This document shows positions 52,234 through 60,892 of a stretch of 64,000 nt of DNA, piece after piece. A model generated the notes under the pieces. That model ran no database searches and was not told where the DNA came from. It saw only the letters and a list, made by a program, of their open reading frames with translations. The stretch is from Hoylesella loescheii (GTDB lineage Bacteria; Bacteroidota; Bacteroidia; Bacteroidales; Bacteroidaceae). The stretch covers positions 48,246-112,245 of the forward strand of contig JADYUK010000010.1 of NCBI GenBank assembly GCA_021531755.1. Direction: 5' to 3'. A program made the position numbers and the translations under genes. Every line of letters begins with the position of its first letter. Position 1 is the stretch's first letter.

Positions 52234-53406
52234 ATGTCAGCAGAATTCCAGAAGAAAGTCATCGCTCTGCGTGAGCGTCACGAGCAGCTGCTCAGCAGGA
52301 AGAACAGCCCCAAGCCATACGGCAACGGCATCTACGACAAATACGAGTATCCCATCATCACGGCAGAGCATACGCCCCTTGAGTGGCGTTATGACTTCAG
52401 CGAGCATGACAACCCCTACCTCATGCAGCGCATAATGATAAACGCCACGTTCAACTCAGGCGCCATAAAGCTCGACGGGAGGTATCTCCTCGTAGTCCGT
52501 GTTGAGGGAGCCGACCGCAAGTCATTCTTCGCTGTCGCCGAGTCGCCCAACGGCATCGACAACTTCCGCTTCTGGGACGAGCCGATAACCATGCCCGATG
52601 ACATCATCCCCGCGACGAACATATACGACATGCGCCTGACACAGCACGAGGACGGATGGATATACGGTATCTTCTGTGCCGAGCGCCATGACGACACTCA
52701 GCCCGGCGACCTCTCAGCCGCCACAGCGACAGCCGCCATAGCCCGCACGCATGACCTCAGGACATGGCAGCGCCTGCCCGACCTCAAGTCAAGGTCGCAG
52801 CAGAGGAATGTAGTCCTCCACCCCGAGTTTGTCGACGGCAAGTACGCCTTCTACACCCGTCCGCAGGATGGATTCATAGACACCGGCTCGGGAGGAGGCA
52901 TCGGCTGGGCCCTTGTCGACGATATCGAGCATGCCGAGGTCAAGGAGGAGAAGATTATCAACGCACGCCACTACCACACCATCATGGAGGTGAAGAACGG
53001 CGAGGGCCCACACCCTATCAAGACACCGAAGGGCTGGCTCCATCTCGCCCATGGTGTCCGCGGCTGCGCCTCAGGCCTCCGCTATGTCCTCTATATGTAT
53101 ATGACCGCCCTTGACGACCCCACCCGCCTCGTCGCACAGCCGGGAGGCTACTTCCTTGTCCCCGAGGGAGAGGAGTATATCGGTGATGTCATGAATGTCG
53201 CTTTCGCCAATGGCTGGATAGCCGACGATGACGGCCGCGTGCTCATATACTACGCATCGTCAGACACAAGGATGCATGTCGCCGTGTCGACAGTAGACAA
53301 GCTCATCGACTACTGCATGAACACACCCGAGGACGGGCTGCGCACAGCAGAGTCAGTAGAGACAATAAAGCGCCTCGTAGCAAAGAACAAAGGCTTAAGT
53401 TACTAA
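52234..53406 (+). CDS. GH130 4-O-beta-mannosyl-glucose phosphorylase
   Basis: 390 residues of GH130, probably subfamily 1. The catalytic aspartate is D132 in NIYDMRLTQ, and phosphate-binding basic residues appear in RNVVLHPEF and NARHYHT. It has no signal peptide, so it is cytoplasmic. It should phosphorolyse mannosyl-beta-1,4-glucose to alpha-mannose-1-phosphate and glucose, following the epimerase encoded two genes downstream. It begins 61 nt after the GH26 gene. A hairpin with T-run after the stop may lower expression of the distal genes. Mannosyl-glucose is favoured over mannan oligosaccharide by the presence of the epimerase. Confidence 0.9.
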   Translation: MSAEFQKKVIALRERHEQLLSRKNSPKPYGNGIYDKYEYPIITAEHTPLEWRYDFSEHDNPYLMQRIMINATFNSGAIKLDGRYLLVVRVEGADRKSFFAVAESPNGIDNFRFWDEPITMPDDIIPATNIYDMRLTQHEDGWIYGIFCAERHDDTQPGDLSAATATAAIARTHDLRTWQRLPDLKSRSQQRNVVLHPEFVDGKYAFYTRPQDGFIDTGSGGGIGWALVDDIEHAEVKEEKIINARHYHTIMEVKNGEGPHPIKTPKGWLHLAHGVRGCASGLRYVLYMYMTALDDPTRLVAQPGGYFLVPEGEEYIGDVMNVAFANGWIADDDGRVLIYYASSDTRMHVAVSTVDKLIDYCMNTPEDGLRTAESVETIKRLVAKNKGLSY

Positions 53407-53424
53407 CATATCTACTCGTTGAGG

Positions 53425-53466
53425 GACTGTCCCCGGGGCGCCCATGCCTTCGGGGCAGTCTCTTTT
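53425..53466 (+). terminator. Intra-operon terminator or attenuator after GH130
   Basis: GACTGTCCCCG (53425-53435) pairs with CGGGGCAGTC (53451-53460, one-base bulge) and is followed by TCTTTT. No strong promoter motif was found in 53467-53555, so read-through probably feeds the transporter, epimerase and GH36 genes. Confidence 0.7.
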
Positions 53467-53555
53467 CAGACTGCCACTCACCACATCCACAGACCTAACT
53501 ATCACCTTGTCCCGCCAGCAACATGCGGGACAATAACCAAAACCACCACATATAC

Positions 53556-54899
53556 ATGGCATCATTAAAGGAAAAAATCGGCTATGCCCTGGGCGACGCG
53601 GCCTCAGGAGGCATAACATGGAAGATTATGTCAATAGCCTTCCCGTTCTATTTCACAAACGTCTTCGGGCTCTCTCTCGCCGACACTGCAGCCCTCATGC
53701 TCATCGCCCGTATGTTCGATGTTGTCACCGACCCCATCATGGGCAGCCTTGCCGACCGCACCCAGTCGCGCTGGGGCATCTACCGTCCGTGGCTCATCTT
53801 CGGCTCCATACCGTTCGGCCTTATCTTCGCCCTGCTCCTCTTCACCCCCGACCTCGGCCCTGTCGCCAAGCGCGTCTACGCCTATGTCTTCTATCTCCTC
53901 ATGATGGTTGTCTATACCGCTGTCAATGTCCCTTACGGCTCCCTGCTCGGCGTCATGACCGATGATGACAACGAGAAGAACGAGTTCTCATCGTTCCGTA
54001 TGGTGGGAGCCTACGCCATGGGCTTTGTCACGCTGCTCTCCTTCCCTTACCTGCAGAAGATTGTGGGAGGCTCCGACGCCCACCAGTATGCTGTCCTCGG
54101 AGCCGGATTCGGCATCCTCGCCGCCTCCATGACCCTCGCCTGCGGCCTGCTGACGAGAGAGCGTGTGAAGCAGGTCCGTGCCGAGAAGTTCAGCTTCAGC
54201 CAGTTTGCCAATCTCTTCAAGAACAAGCCATGGCTCATCCTCACCTCGATAGGAATATGCACAAACTTCTTCAACGGATTCCGCTATGCTGTCGCCGCCT
54301 ACATCTTCCAGTACTGCATGGGAGGCGACATAACCGTAGGCAGCCTCATAATCAACTATACTGTCTTCATGGCCTTTGGCGAGGTGACGTGCATGATATT
54401 CGGAGGCGTCTCCCCGAAGTTCACGGCGTGGGTAGGCTCGAAGCGCATGGCGTTCATCTTGTCGTCCATTGTCTGCCTCGTGCTCTCCGTCGCTTTCTTC
54501 TTCGTCCCCATGACGCCGTCGTCGATATGGATAATGATAACCCTCGTTGTGCTCACCTCTGTCGGTGTGGGAATCTTCTCCCCGCTCCTATGGTCCATGT
54601 ATGCTGATGTGGCAGACTATGCCACAGAGACCTTCGGGACATCATCGACAGGCCTTATCTTCTCGTCGGGCACCATGGCACAGAAGTTCGGCGGCGCCGT
54701 CTCCGGCTCGCTCATAGCCCTCCTCCTCGGCATAGCCGGAGCGACGATGATATCCGACGAGATGGGCAACGAGAGCATCGACCCAGCCTCTGTGACAGAA
54801 TCCGTCCGCACAATGATATGGGCGCTCTTCTCCCTCTTCCCAGCTTTCATAGCTGTCATCATGACCTTCCTCGCCTATATCTACCCGATAAAGAAGTAA
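53556..54899 (+). CDS. GPH-family (MFS-2) sugar:cation symporter
   Basis: 447 residues starting MASLKEKIGYALGDAASG, the standard N-terminus of glycoside-pentoside-hexuronide symporters (MelB type). Twelve membrane helices are present, with the DVVTDPIMGSLADRTQSRWGIYRPW loop and its cation-site aspartates between TM2 and TM3, and ADVADYATETFGTSSTGLIFSSGTMAQKFG in the second half. In the homologous B. fragilis operon such a protein imports mannobiose across the inner membrane. That is the likely job here. Confidence 0.88.
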   Translation: MASLKEKIGYALGDAASGGITWKIMSIAFPFYFTNVFGLSLADTAALMLIARMFDVVTDPIMGSLADRTQSRWGIYRPWLIFGSIPFGLIFALLLFTPDLGPVAKRVYAYVFYLLMMVVYTAVNVPYGSLLGVMTDDDNEKNEFSSFRMVGAYAMGFVTLLSFPYLQKIVGGSDAHQYAVLGAGFGILAASMTLACGLLTRERVKQVRAEKFSFSQFANLFKNKPWLILTSIGICTNFFNGFRYAVAAYIFQYCMGGDITVGSLIINYTVFMAFGEVTCMIFGGVSPKFTAWVGSKRMAFILSSIVCLVLSVAFFFVPMTPSSIWIMITLVVLTSVGVGIFSPLLWSMYADVADYATETFGTSSTGLIFSSGTMAQKFGGAVSGSLIALLLGIAGATMISDEMGNESIDPASVTESVRTMIWALFSLFPAFIAVIMTFLAYIYPIKK

Positions 54900-55018
54900 A
54901 AGGCGATACGCCCGGCACCACTGCGCGCCATGCCCCGGACATCATCCAGCACCATAACACAAAGCCGGCGCCTGCACCACGCAAGGCCCCACGCACCGGC
55001 CGACAAAACCAGACAACA

Positions 55019-56293
55019 ATGAACGAGACACTATCAACCCTGAGGGCCGAGATGCTCAGCACTGTCAAGGACAATATCCTTAGCTTCTGGCTCACGAACA
55101 TGGTAGACAACGAGCGTGGCGGATTCTACGGACAGATGCGTGGCGACGGCACCCTCGTCGCCGACGCTGACAAGGGCGGCATACTCAACGCCCGCATCCT
55201 GTGGTCCTTCTCCGCCGCCTACCGTGTCCTCCATAACCCCGAATACCTCTCCGCCGCCCGCCGCGCCAAGGACTATATCCTCCAGCACTTCGTCGACCCC
55301 GTATACGGAGGCACATACTGGGCTGTGACATGCGATGGCGAGCCAGCCGACACAAAGAAACAGTTCTACGCCATCGGCTTCATGCTCTACGGCCTCTCAG
55401 AGTTCGTCCGTGCCACATTCGCCGACCCAGAGGTCCCCGCCGACGAGGTCGACGAGGCCTTTACCATGGCCATCAACCTCTTCAACACCATCGAGGACCA
55501 CTCCCTCGACTGTGTCTACAACGGATACATAGAGGCACAGACACGCCAGTGGGGCGATATAGCCGATATGCGCCTCTCAGAGCTCGACGCCAATTTCCCG
55601 AAGTCACAGAACACACATCTCCACATCATAGAGCCATACACCAACCTCTACCGCTGCATGAAGGAGATGGAAGCCGCGGGCAAGGAGGTCGGCCTGAATA
55701 CCATGTCGAAAGTCGAGGTGGCACTGCGCAATCTCATAGACATCTTCACCGACAAGATACTCAACCCACAGACACACCATCTCGACCTCTTCTTCGAGAA
55801 TGACTGGACACGCGGCGCCGGACACCTTGAGAGCTACGGACACGACATAGAGTGCTCATGGCTCATGCACGAGGCAGCCCTCGTCCTCGCCGACAAGAAG
55901 GTGCTGGACAAGGTGGAGCCCATAGTAAGGCTCGTAGCGGAGGCATCGGAGAAAGGACTCAATGCCGACGGCTCCATGACACACGAGGCGAATCTCGACA
56001 CAGGACATGTCGACGACGACCGCCACTGGTGGGTGCAGGCAGAGGCTGTCGTGGGCTTCTACAACATATACCAGCACTTCGGCGACGCTGAGGCGCTCGG
56101 CAAAGCCCTCGGATGCTGGCAGTATATCAAGCAGAACCTCATCGACCACGAGCGCGGAGAATGGTTCTGGAGCCGCGACCGCAATGGTCTGCTCAACCTC
56201 AAGGACGACCATGCCGGATTCTGGAAATGCCCATACCATAACTCACGCATGTGTCTCGAGCTCATCGAGCGCATCGGCGAGGCAGCCAGCTGA
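55019..56293 (+). CDS. Mannobiose (cellobiose) 2-epimerase, AGE family
   Basis: 424 residues with an (alpha/alpha)6 barrel of the N-acylglucosamine 2-epimerase superfamily. Signatures of the cellobiose 2-epimerase branch are NTHLHIIEPYTNLYR, SYGHDIECSWLMHEA, RHWWVQAEAVVGFYN and FWKCPYHNSRMCLEL; these contain the catalytic histidines. The start MNETLSTLRAEMLST is the usual N-terminus, and the open frame further upstream runs into the transporter gene. It has no signal peptide. It should convert mannobiose to mannosyl-glucose for the GH130 phosphorylase. Confidence 0.9.
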   Translation: MNETLSTLRAEMLSTVKDNILSFWLTNMVDNERGGFYGQMRGDGTLVADADKGGILNARILWSFSAAYRVLHNPEYLSAARRAKDYILQHFVDPVYGGTYWAVTCDGEPADTKKQFYAIGFMLYGLSEFVRATFADPEVPADEVDEAFTMAINLFNTIEDHSLDCVYNGYIEAQTRQWGDIADMRLSELDANFPKSQNTHLHIIEPYTNLYRCMKEMEAAGKEVGLNTMSKVEVALRNLIDIFTDKILNPQTHHLDLFFENDWTRGAGHLESYGHDIECSWLMHEAALVLADKKVLDKVEPIVRLVAEASEKGLNADGSMTHEANLDTGHVDDDRHWWVQAEAVVGFYNIYQHFGDAEALGKALGCWQYIKQNLIDHERGEWFWSRDRNGLLNLKDDHAGFWKCPYHNSRMCLELIERIGEAAS

Positions 56294-56367
56294 CCGCCCC
56301 GCCACCCCCGCCATAGCCCACAGCGTGACGGGAAACATAACCTGATAAACAACCAACAGCAATATCT

Positions 56368-58626
56368 ATGAAGAAAAAGATAATCCTCACAAGCCGTCTG
56401 CAGGCCCTCGCCATGGCAATGCTCATGGCCCTCCCCACAGTAGCAGAGAATGTAGCCATAAGCACACCGCACAACACCCTGGTCGTGGATATAGTGAAAG
56501 GCGTGGAGCCGAAGTTCGTCTACTACGGGCAGAGGCTGTCAGAGACCGACCTCGCCACACTGCCAGCACCGACGACAGCCAACTGGAGCAATACCGACAT
56601 ATACCCCGCCTACGGAGCCAACCGCATACAGGACGAGGTATGCCTCGCCATGCGCCATGCCGACGGCAACCTCTCGACACAGCTCGTCAGCCAGGGATAT
56701 GAGCTGAGCGATGTGACAGACAAGGCCCCCAACGGACAGCCCCGCAAAGCCCGTCTCCTCACAATACGCCTCGCCGACACAGTCTATCCGACAACCGTCA
56801 CCCTCAACTACCTCGCCTATACAGATGTCGACATCATAGAATCGTGGGCGGAGATAACCAACGGGGAGAATAAGACAGTCACCCTGACACAGTTCCTCTC
56901 GTCAATGATGCCTATACGCCGCAACAATGTATGGGTCTCACACATGCACGGCTCATGGGCAGCCGAGGCACAGCTCTCACAGCACAAGCTCGAGAACGGA
57001 CAGCTGAGGATAAAGAACAAGGACGGCCTGCGCAATGCTACCAGCGACCGTCAGGAGCTGATGTTCTCGCTTGAGGGACGCCCGCAGGAGAACAAGGGCG
57101 ATGTGATAGGAGCCGCGCTCATGTACTCAGGCAACTACGCCGTCAATGTCGACACACGTGAGGGAGAGTACCATTACTTCTCTGCCGGCATCAATCCCGA
57201 CAACTCAGAGTACCACCTCGACCGCGGGAAGACACTGAAGACACCACACGTGGCATACACCTTCTCTGCCGAGGGACTCTCAGGAGCATCCCGCGCCTAC
57301 CACCGCTGGGCACGCCGCTACCAGCTGCGCCACGGGGCAGACGAGCGCATGATACTCCTCAACTCATGGGAGGGCGTATACTTCGACATCAACCAGAAGG
57401 GCATGGACCAGATGATGCACGACATAAAGTCAATGGGCGGAGAGCTCTTCGTCATGGACGACGGATGGTTCGGCGACAAATACCCACGCAAGACAGACAA
57501 CTCAAGCCTCGGCGACTGGGTCGTGGACAAGCAGAAACTCCCTGAGGGAATAGAGGGACTCCTGCGCGATGCCAAGAAGAACGGAGTGAGATTCGGCATC
57601 TGGATAGAGCCCGAGATGACCAACAGCGTCTCAGAGCTGTACGAGAAACATCCTGACTGGATAATAAAGGCACCACGCCGCGAGCCCGTCATGGGGCGCG
57701 GAGGCACACAGCTCGTGCTCGACATGAGCAATCCTGAAGTCCAGGACTTTGTCTTCAGCGTCGTCGACAACCTCCTCACAAAGTATCCCGAGATAGCTTA
57801 CATAAAATGGGACGCCAACGCTCCCGTCATGAACCACGGCTCACAGTATCTCCCGATGGACCGCCAGAGCCATCTCTACATAGCATACCACGACGGACTG
57901 ATAAAGACCTGTCAGCGCATAAGGGAGAAATACCCCGATGTCATCATACAGGACTGCGCCTCGGGAGGCGGACGCGCCAACTACGGACTGCTGCCATACT
58001 TCGACGAGTTCTGGGTATCGGACAACACCGACGCCCTGCAACGCATATACATGCAGTGGGGGACATCATACTTCTACCCAGCCATAGCCATGGCAAGCCA
58101 TATCTCAGCCACACCGAACCATGCCGTCTTCCGCACCACATCGATGAAGCTGCGCTGTGATGTCGCCATGTCCGGCCGCCTCGGAATGGAGATACAGCCC
58201 AAGAACATGACCGACGAGGAGAAGGCACTCTGCCGACAGGCCATAAGCGACTACAAGATGATACGCCCTGTGGTGCAGTTCGGCGATATCTACCGCCTGC
58301 ACTCTCCGTACGAGGGAGACAACCTCGCATCGCTCATGTATGTCGCTGAGGACAAGGCGAAGGCCGTCTTCTACTGGTATAAGCTCGAGACATTCCAGAA
58401 CCAGCACTTCCCTCCTGTCAAGATGCAGGGACTCGATGCCAACAGGAAATACCGTGTCAAGGAGCTCAACCGCATAGACAACAAGCCGCTCGACTGTGAG
58501 GGCAAGGTCTTCACCGGACGATACCTCATGGCCAACGGACTCGAGATGCCATACACCCACGATGTCGATTACGGCAAGAAGAACGACTGGGCGAGCCGTG
58601 TGCTGATGCTTGAGGCTGTGGAATGA
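56368..58626 (+). CDS. GH36 alpha-galactosidase
   Basis: 752 residues with a signal peptide (about 1-26). Family GH36: nucleophile D482 in YIKWDANAPV, acid/base D552 in FWVSDNTDALQR, plus NSWEGVYFDI, WIEPEMTN and QDCASGGGRANYG. It removes alpha-1,6-galactose side groups from galactomannan or galactosyl-mannooligosaccharides, in the periplasm given the signal. It is the last gene of the mannan operon, 74 nt after the epimerase, and ends at a strong terminator. A role on raffinose-type sugars cannot be excluded from sequence, but the operon favours galactomannan. Confidence 0.92.
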   Translation: MKKKIILTSRLQALAMAMLMALPTVAENVAISTPHNTLVVDIVKGVEPKFVYYGQRLSETDLATLPAPTTANWSNTDIYPAYGANRIQDEVCLAMRHADGNLSTQLVSQGYELSDVTDKAPNGQPRKARLLTIRLADTVYPTTVTLNYLAYTDVDIIESWAEITNGENKTVTLTQFLSSMMPIRRNNVWVSHMHGSWAAEAQLSQHKLENGQLRIKNKDGLRNATSDRQELMFSLEGRPQENKGDVIGAALMYSGNYAVNVDTREGEYHYFSAGINPDNSEYHLDRGKTLKTPHVAYTFSAEGLSGASRAYHRWARRYQLRHGADERMILLNSWEGVYFDINQKGMDQMMHDIKSMGGELFVMDDGWFGDKYPRKTDNSSLGDWVVDKQKLPEGIEGLLRDAKKNGVRFGIWIEPEMTNSVSELYEKHPDWIIKAPRREPVMGRGGTQLVLDMSNPEVQDFVFSVVDNLLTKYPEIAYIKWDANAPVMNHGSQYLPMDRQSHLYIAYHDGLIKTCQRIREKYPDVIIQDCASGGGRANYGLLPYFDEFWVSDNTDALQRIYMQWGTSYFYPAIAMASHISATPNHAVFRTTSMKLRCDVAMSGRLGMEIQPKNMTDEEKALCRQAISDYKMIRPVVQFGDIYRLHSPYEGDNLASLMYVAEDKAKAVFYWYKLETFQNQHFPPVKMQGLDANRKYRVKELNRIDNKPLDCEGKVFTGRYLMANGLEMPYTHDVDYGKKNDWASRVLMLEAVE

Positions 58627-58660
58627 CCTGATGATGAGAACCTGACATTATGATATGATA

Positions 58661-58717
58661 AACCTGAAAGGACAGCAAGCGAGGCCGCTGTAGCCCCGTT
58701 TGCTGTCCTTTCAGGTT
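58661..58717 (+). terminator. Terminator of the mannan operon
   Basis: A perfect 18-bp stem, AACCTGAAAGGACAGCAA (58661-58678) and its complement (58700-58717), has a 21-nt loop. Embedded A- and T-runs would let it serve both strands, including the converging GH53 gene. The stretch 58718-58892 holds nothing else. Confidence 0.85.
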
Positions 58718-58892
58718 GTCTCCTGCCATGCTTATTGCGGGCGGAGAGGTGTGCATGATGGTTGTTCCTTGTGTCCGGCGGGATTGTCGTGACTCATCAT
58801 GTGGTCTCACCCGACAGCGACAATAGACTCTCCAGCATCGCTATGCCAGATGTCCGTAGCCGTCACAGAGACATTCACGGCCGCTCTCCGTG

Positions 58893-60611
58893 TCACTCCA
58901 CTATCTCCATGCTGAGTATGCGCCTGTCCTTGATAGGGCGGTCGTTGGCGTCTCTCTCCGCCGCCTGTATCCTCTCGACAGTGTCCCAGCCTGCCACGGT
59001 CTCGCCAATGACAGTGTATCCGCCGTCAAGCCACGGTGTGCCAGGCTGCTGGTAGTCGTCATAGTAAGCGAGCTTGTCGACATATGGCGTGCGCCCCTTG
59101 ACCACCGGCCATTTGCCCCAGACGATGTAGAACTGTGACGATGAGCCTTCCTTCTTGGGGTTGTCAGAGTCCGGCTCACGTGCTATGGCGAGCGCTCCAC
59201 GCTTGTGGAAGAACCGTGGATAGACTATCTCTGCCGGCAGACGCTTCCTCCCGTCAACTGAGGGGATATCATCCTCGCCGAGCAATGGAGAAGGGTTCTC
59301 CTTCGTCGTGGCAGGAGCGTGGCGTGACTGAGGGTCGCCTGTCTGTATCATGAAACCCTCTATGACACGGTGGAAGAGTATGCTGTCCATGCCGTGTGAT
59401 GTGGCGAGGTGCAGGAAGTTGTCGCGGTTCACAGGCGTCTCGTTATACAGCTCTACCGTTATGTCGCCCTCTGTGGTGTGTATCGTGACACGCTTGCGGT
59501 CATATCCCTCCACCTTCGCCCCAATATCCTTCAGCGCGCGGAGTATGTCGGTAGGGTGTCCGTCCTCTCCGAATGCCCCGAGCTTGTAGAGCGAGGGGCG
59601 GCAGGCAGGCTCCCAGTAGAAGACACCGCGGCAGCGTCCGCCTGTCTCTGTCATGGCGCGGCGCAGTATCTCACGGTATTGCTCACGGCCCTGGTGCATC
59701 ACATAAGGGCGCTCTGGGTCGACAAGGAATCCTGTCTCGACAATCATCACGTCGCGGTCATACTTCTTCGTGACAGCACGGATATTCTTCATGCAGTCAG
59801 CGATGGTCTGCCATGCGTTAGGCTCCTTCTTCGCCTCCATGGCCCAGTAGGGGTAGAGCGACATGCCTATCATGTCGAATTTCCCTCCGTTCTCGAGTAT
59901 TGTGTCGAGGTTGTGGTTGTACAGGGCGTTGTCGAAACCATTGTCGAGATGCACTATCACGATGGCTTCGGGGCACACGCTCTTCACGGCGTCGTAGCCC
60001 TCGCGGATGAATCCGGCATACTGCTTGGGGTTCCGCTCCACATGTCCCATGCTCTTTGTTATCGTCGTGTTGCCCTCTGCGTCCTTCACCTCCCATCCTG
60101 TGACGGGGTCTGTGACGACGCTCCACAGCATACCGTTCGATGTCTCATTGCCCACCTGCACCCACCGTGGGCTGACACCGTTGTCCTTGAGCAGTGTGAG
60201 CACCTCTATGGTGTGTGCCCTGAGAGCCTTCAGCATGGCCTTGTATGACATCTTCTCCCATGCCTTAGGGATATTCTGCTTGGCAGGGTCGGCCCACCAG
60301 TCAGAGTAGTGGAAATCAATCATTATGTCCATCCCGAGCGCCTTGGCCCTCAACGCCTTGACGAGGACATCCTCCTTGTTGCACCAGTTGCCATGTCTTG
60401 AGGGGTCGACCCATACCCTGAGGCGCACGGCGTTCATGCCCATGGATTTCATCAGGGCTGTGCATTCGCGCTCTTTCCCCTGCCAGTCGAAGAGCTTCTC
60501 GCCCTTCTGCTCCTGCTCCGTAGCCCAGCTTATGTCGGCTCCGATAGCGAAATCCTGTGCTGCGAGAGGCATGCAGAGGGAGCACAGGAGTGAGATGATG
60601 ATATGTCTCAT
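58893..60611 (-). CDS. GH53 endo-beta-1,4-galactanase fused to a cyclophilin-type prolyl isomerase
   Basis: 572 residues in one uninterrupted frame. A signal peptide (1-18, ending PLAAQ) leads to a GH53 domain (20-372) with acid/base E156 in QVGNETSNGMLW and nucleophile E292 in MIVETGF. A complete cyclophilin-type peptidyl-prolyl isomerase follows at 374-572: TIHTTEGDITVELYNETPVNRDNF, R415 in FHRVIEGFMIQTGDP, SSQFYI at 491-496 and GYTVIGETVAGWDTVERI. GH53 hydrolyses galactan side chains of pectin. Bacteroidetes encode periplasmic cyclophilins separately, and I know of no GH53-cyclophilin fusion. The linker (366-375) is very short. A 66-bp tandem repeat lies directly upstream. Confidence 0.9.
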   Translation of the reverse strand: MRHIIISLLCSLCMPLAAQDFAIGADISWATEQEQKGEKLFDWQGKERECTALMKSMGMNAVRLRVWVDPSRHGNWCNKEDVLVKALRAKALGMDIMIDFHYSDWWADPAKQNIPKAWEKMSYKAMLKALRAHTIEVLTLLKDNGVSPRWVQVGNETSNGMLWSVVTDPVTGWEVKDAEGNTTITKSMGHVERNPKQYAGFIREGYDAVKSVCPEAIVIVHLDNGFDNALYNHNLDTILENGGKFDMIGMSLYPYWAMEAKKEPNAWQTIADCMKNIRAVTKKYDRDVMIVETGFLVDPERPYVMHQGREQYREILRRAMTETGGRCRGVFYWEPACRPSLYKLGAFGEDGHPTDILRALKDIGAKVEGYDRKRVTIHTTEGDITVELYNETPVNRDNFLHLATSHGMDSILFHRVIEGFMIQTGDPQSRHAPATTKENPSPLLGEDDIPSVDGRKRLPAEIVYPRFFHKRGALAIAREPDSDNPKKEGSSSQFYIVWGKWPVVKGRTPYVDKLAYYDDYQQPGTPWLDGGYTVIGETVAGWDTVERIQAAERDANDRPIKDRRILSMEIVE

Positions 60612-60612
60612 A

Positions 60613-60835
60613 GTGTGTGGTGGATAATGTTTCTACGGGTTGTGCCACAGCCATCGTCATTCAATCGTTGTGTCGATGATGTGTGGTGGATATTGTTTCT
60701 ATGGGTTGTGCCACAGCCTTCGTCATTCAATCGTTGTGTCGATAGTGTGTGGTGGATAATGTTTCTATGGCTTGTGCCACAGCCATCATCATTCAATCGT
60801 TGAGAAAAAGGTCTGTGGTGGGTGTTGTTTCTAAT
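60613..60835. repeat. 66-bp tandem repeat between trpB2 and the GH53 gene
   Basis: There are three well-kept copies and a degenerate fourth. GTGTGGTGGA begins at 60615, 60681 and 60747, and CTGTGGTGGG at 60813, so the period is exactly 66. Each unit contains GTGCCACAGCC and TCATTCAATCGTTG. Because 66 is a multiple of three, frames on both strands stay open as 22-residue repeats, but no known protein is encoded. Confidence 0.9.
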
Positions 60836-60839
60836 GCTG

Positions 60840-60868
60840 CGTCCACAGCCTTTGTGGGGCTGTGGACG
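60840..60868. terminator. Hairpin after trpB2
   Basis: A perfect 11-bp stem CGTCCACAGCC (60840-60850) / GGCTGTGGACG (60858-60868) lies 25 nt beyond the trpB2 stop on the minus strand. It has no U-run, so termination efficiency is doubtful. Confidence 0.5.
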
Positions 60869-60892
60869 GTCATGATAGAATATTCCTCTGTC

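Noticed and set aside
60603..60803. Small repeat protein on either strand of the 66-bp array
   Set aside because: The open frames follow from a period divisible by three; there is no start context, promoter or known similarity.
60613..60835. CRISPR array
   Set aside because: The whole 66-bp unit repeats, with no unique spacers, and no cas genes are near.
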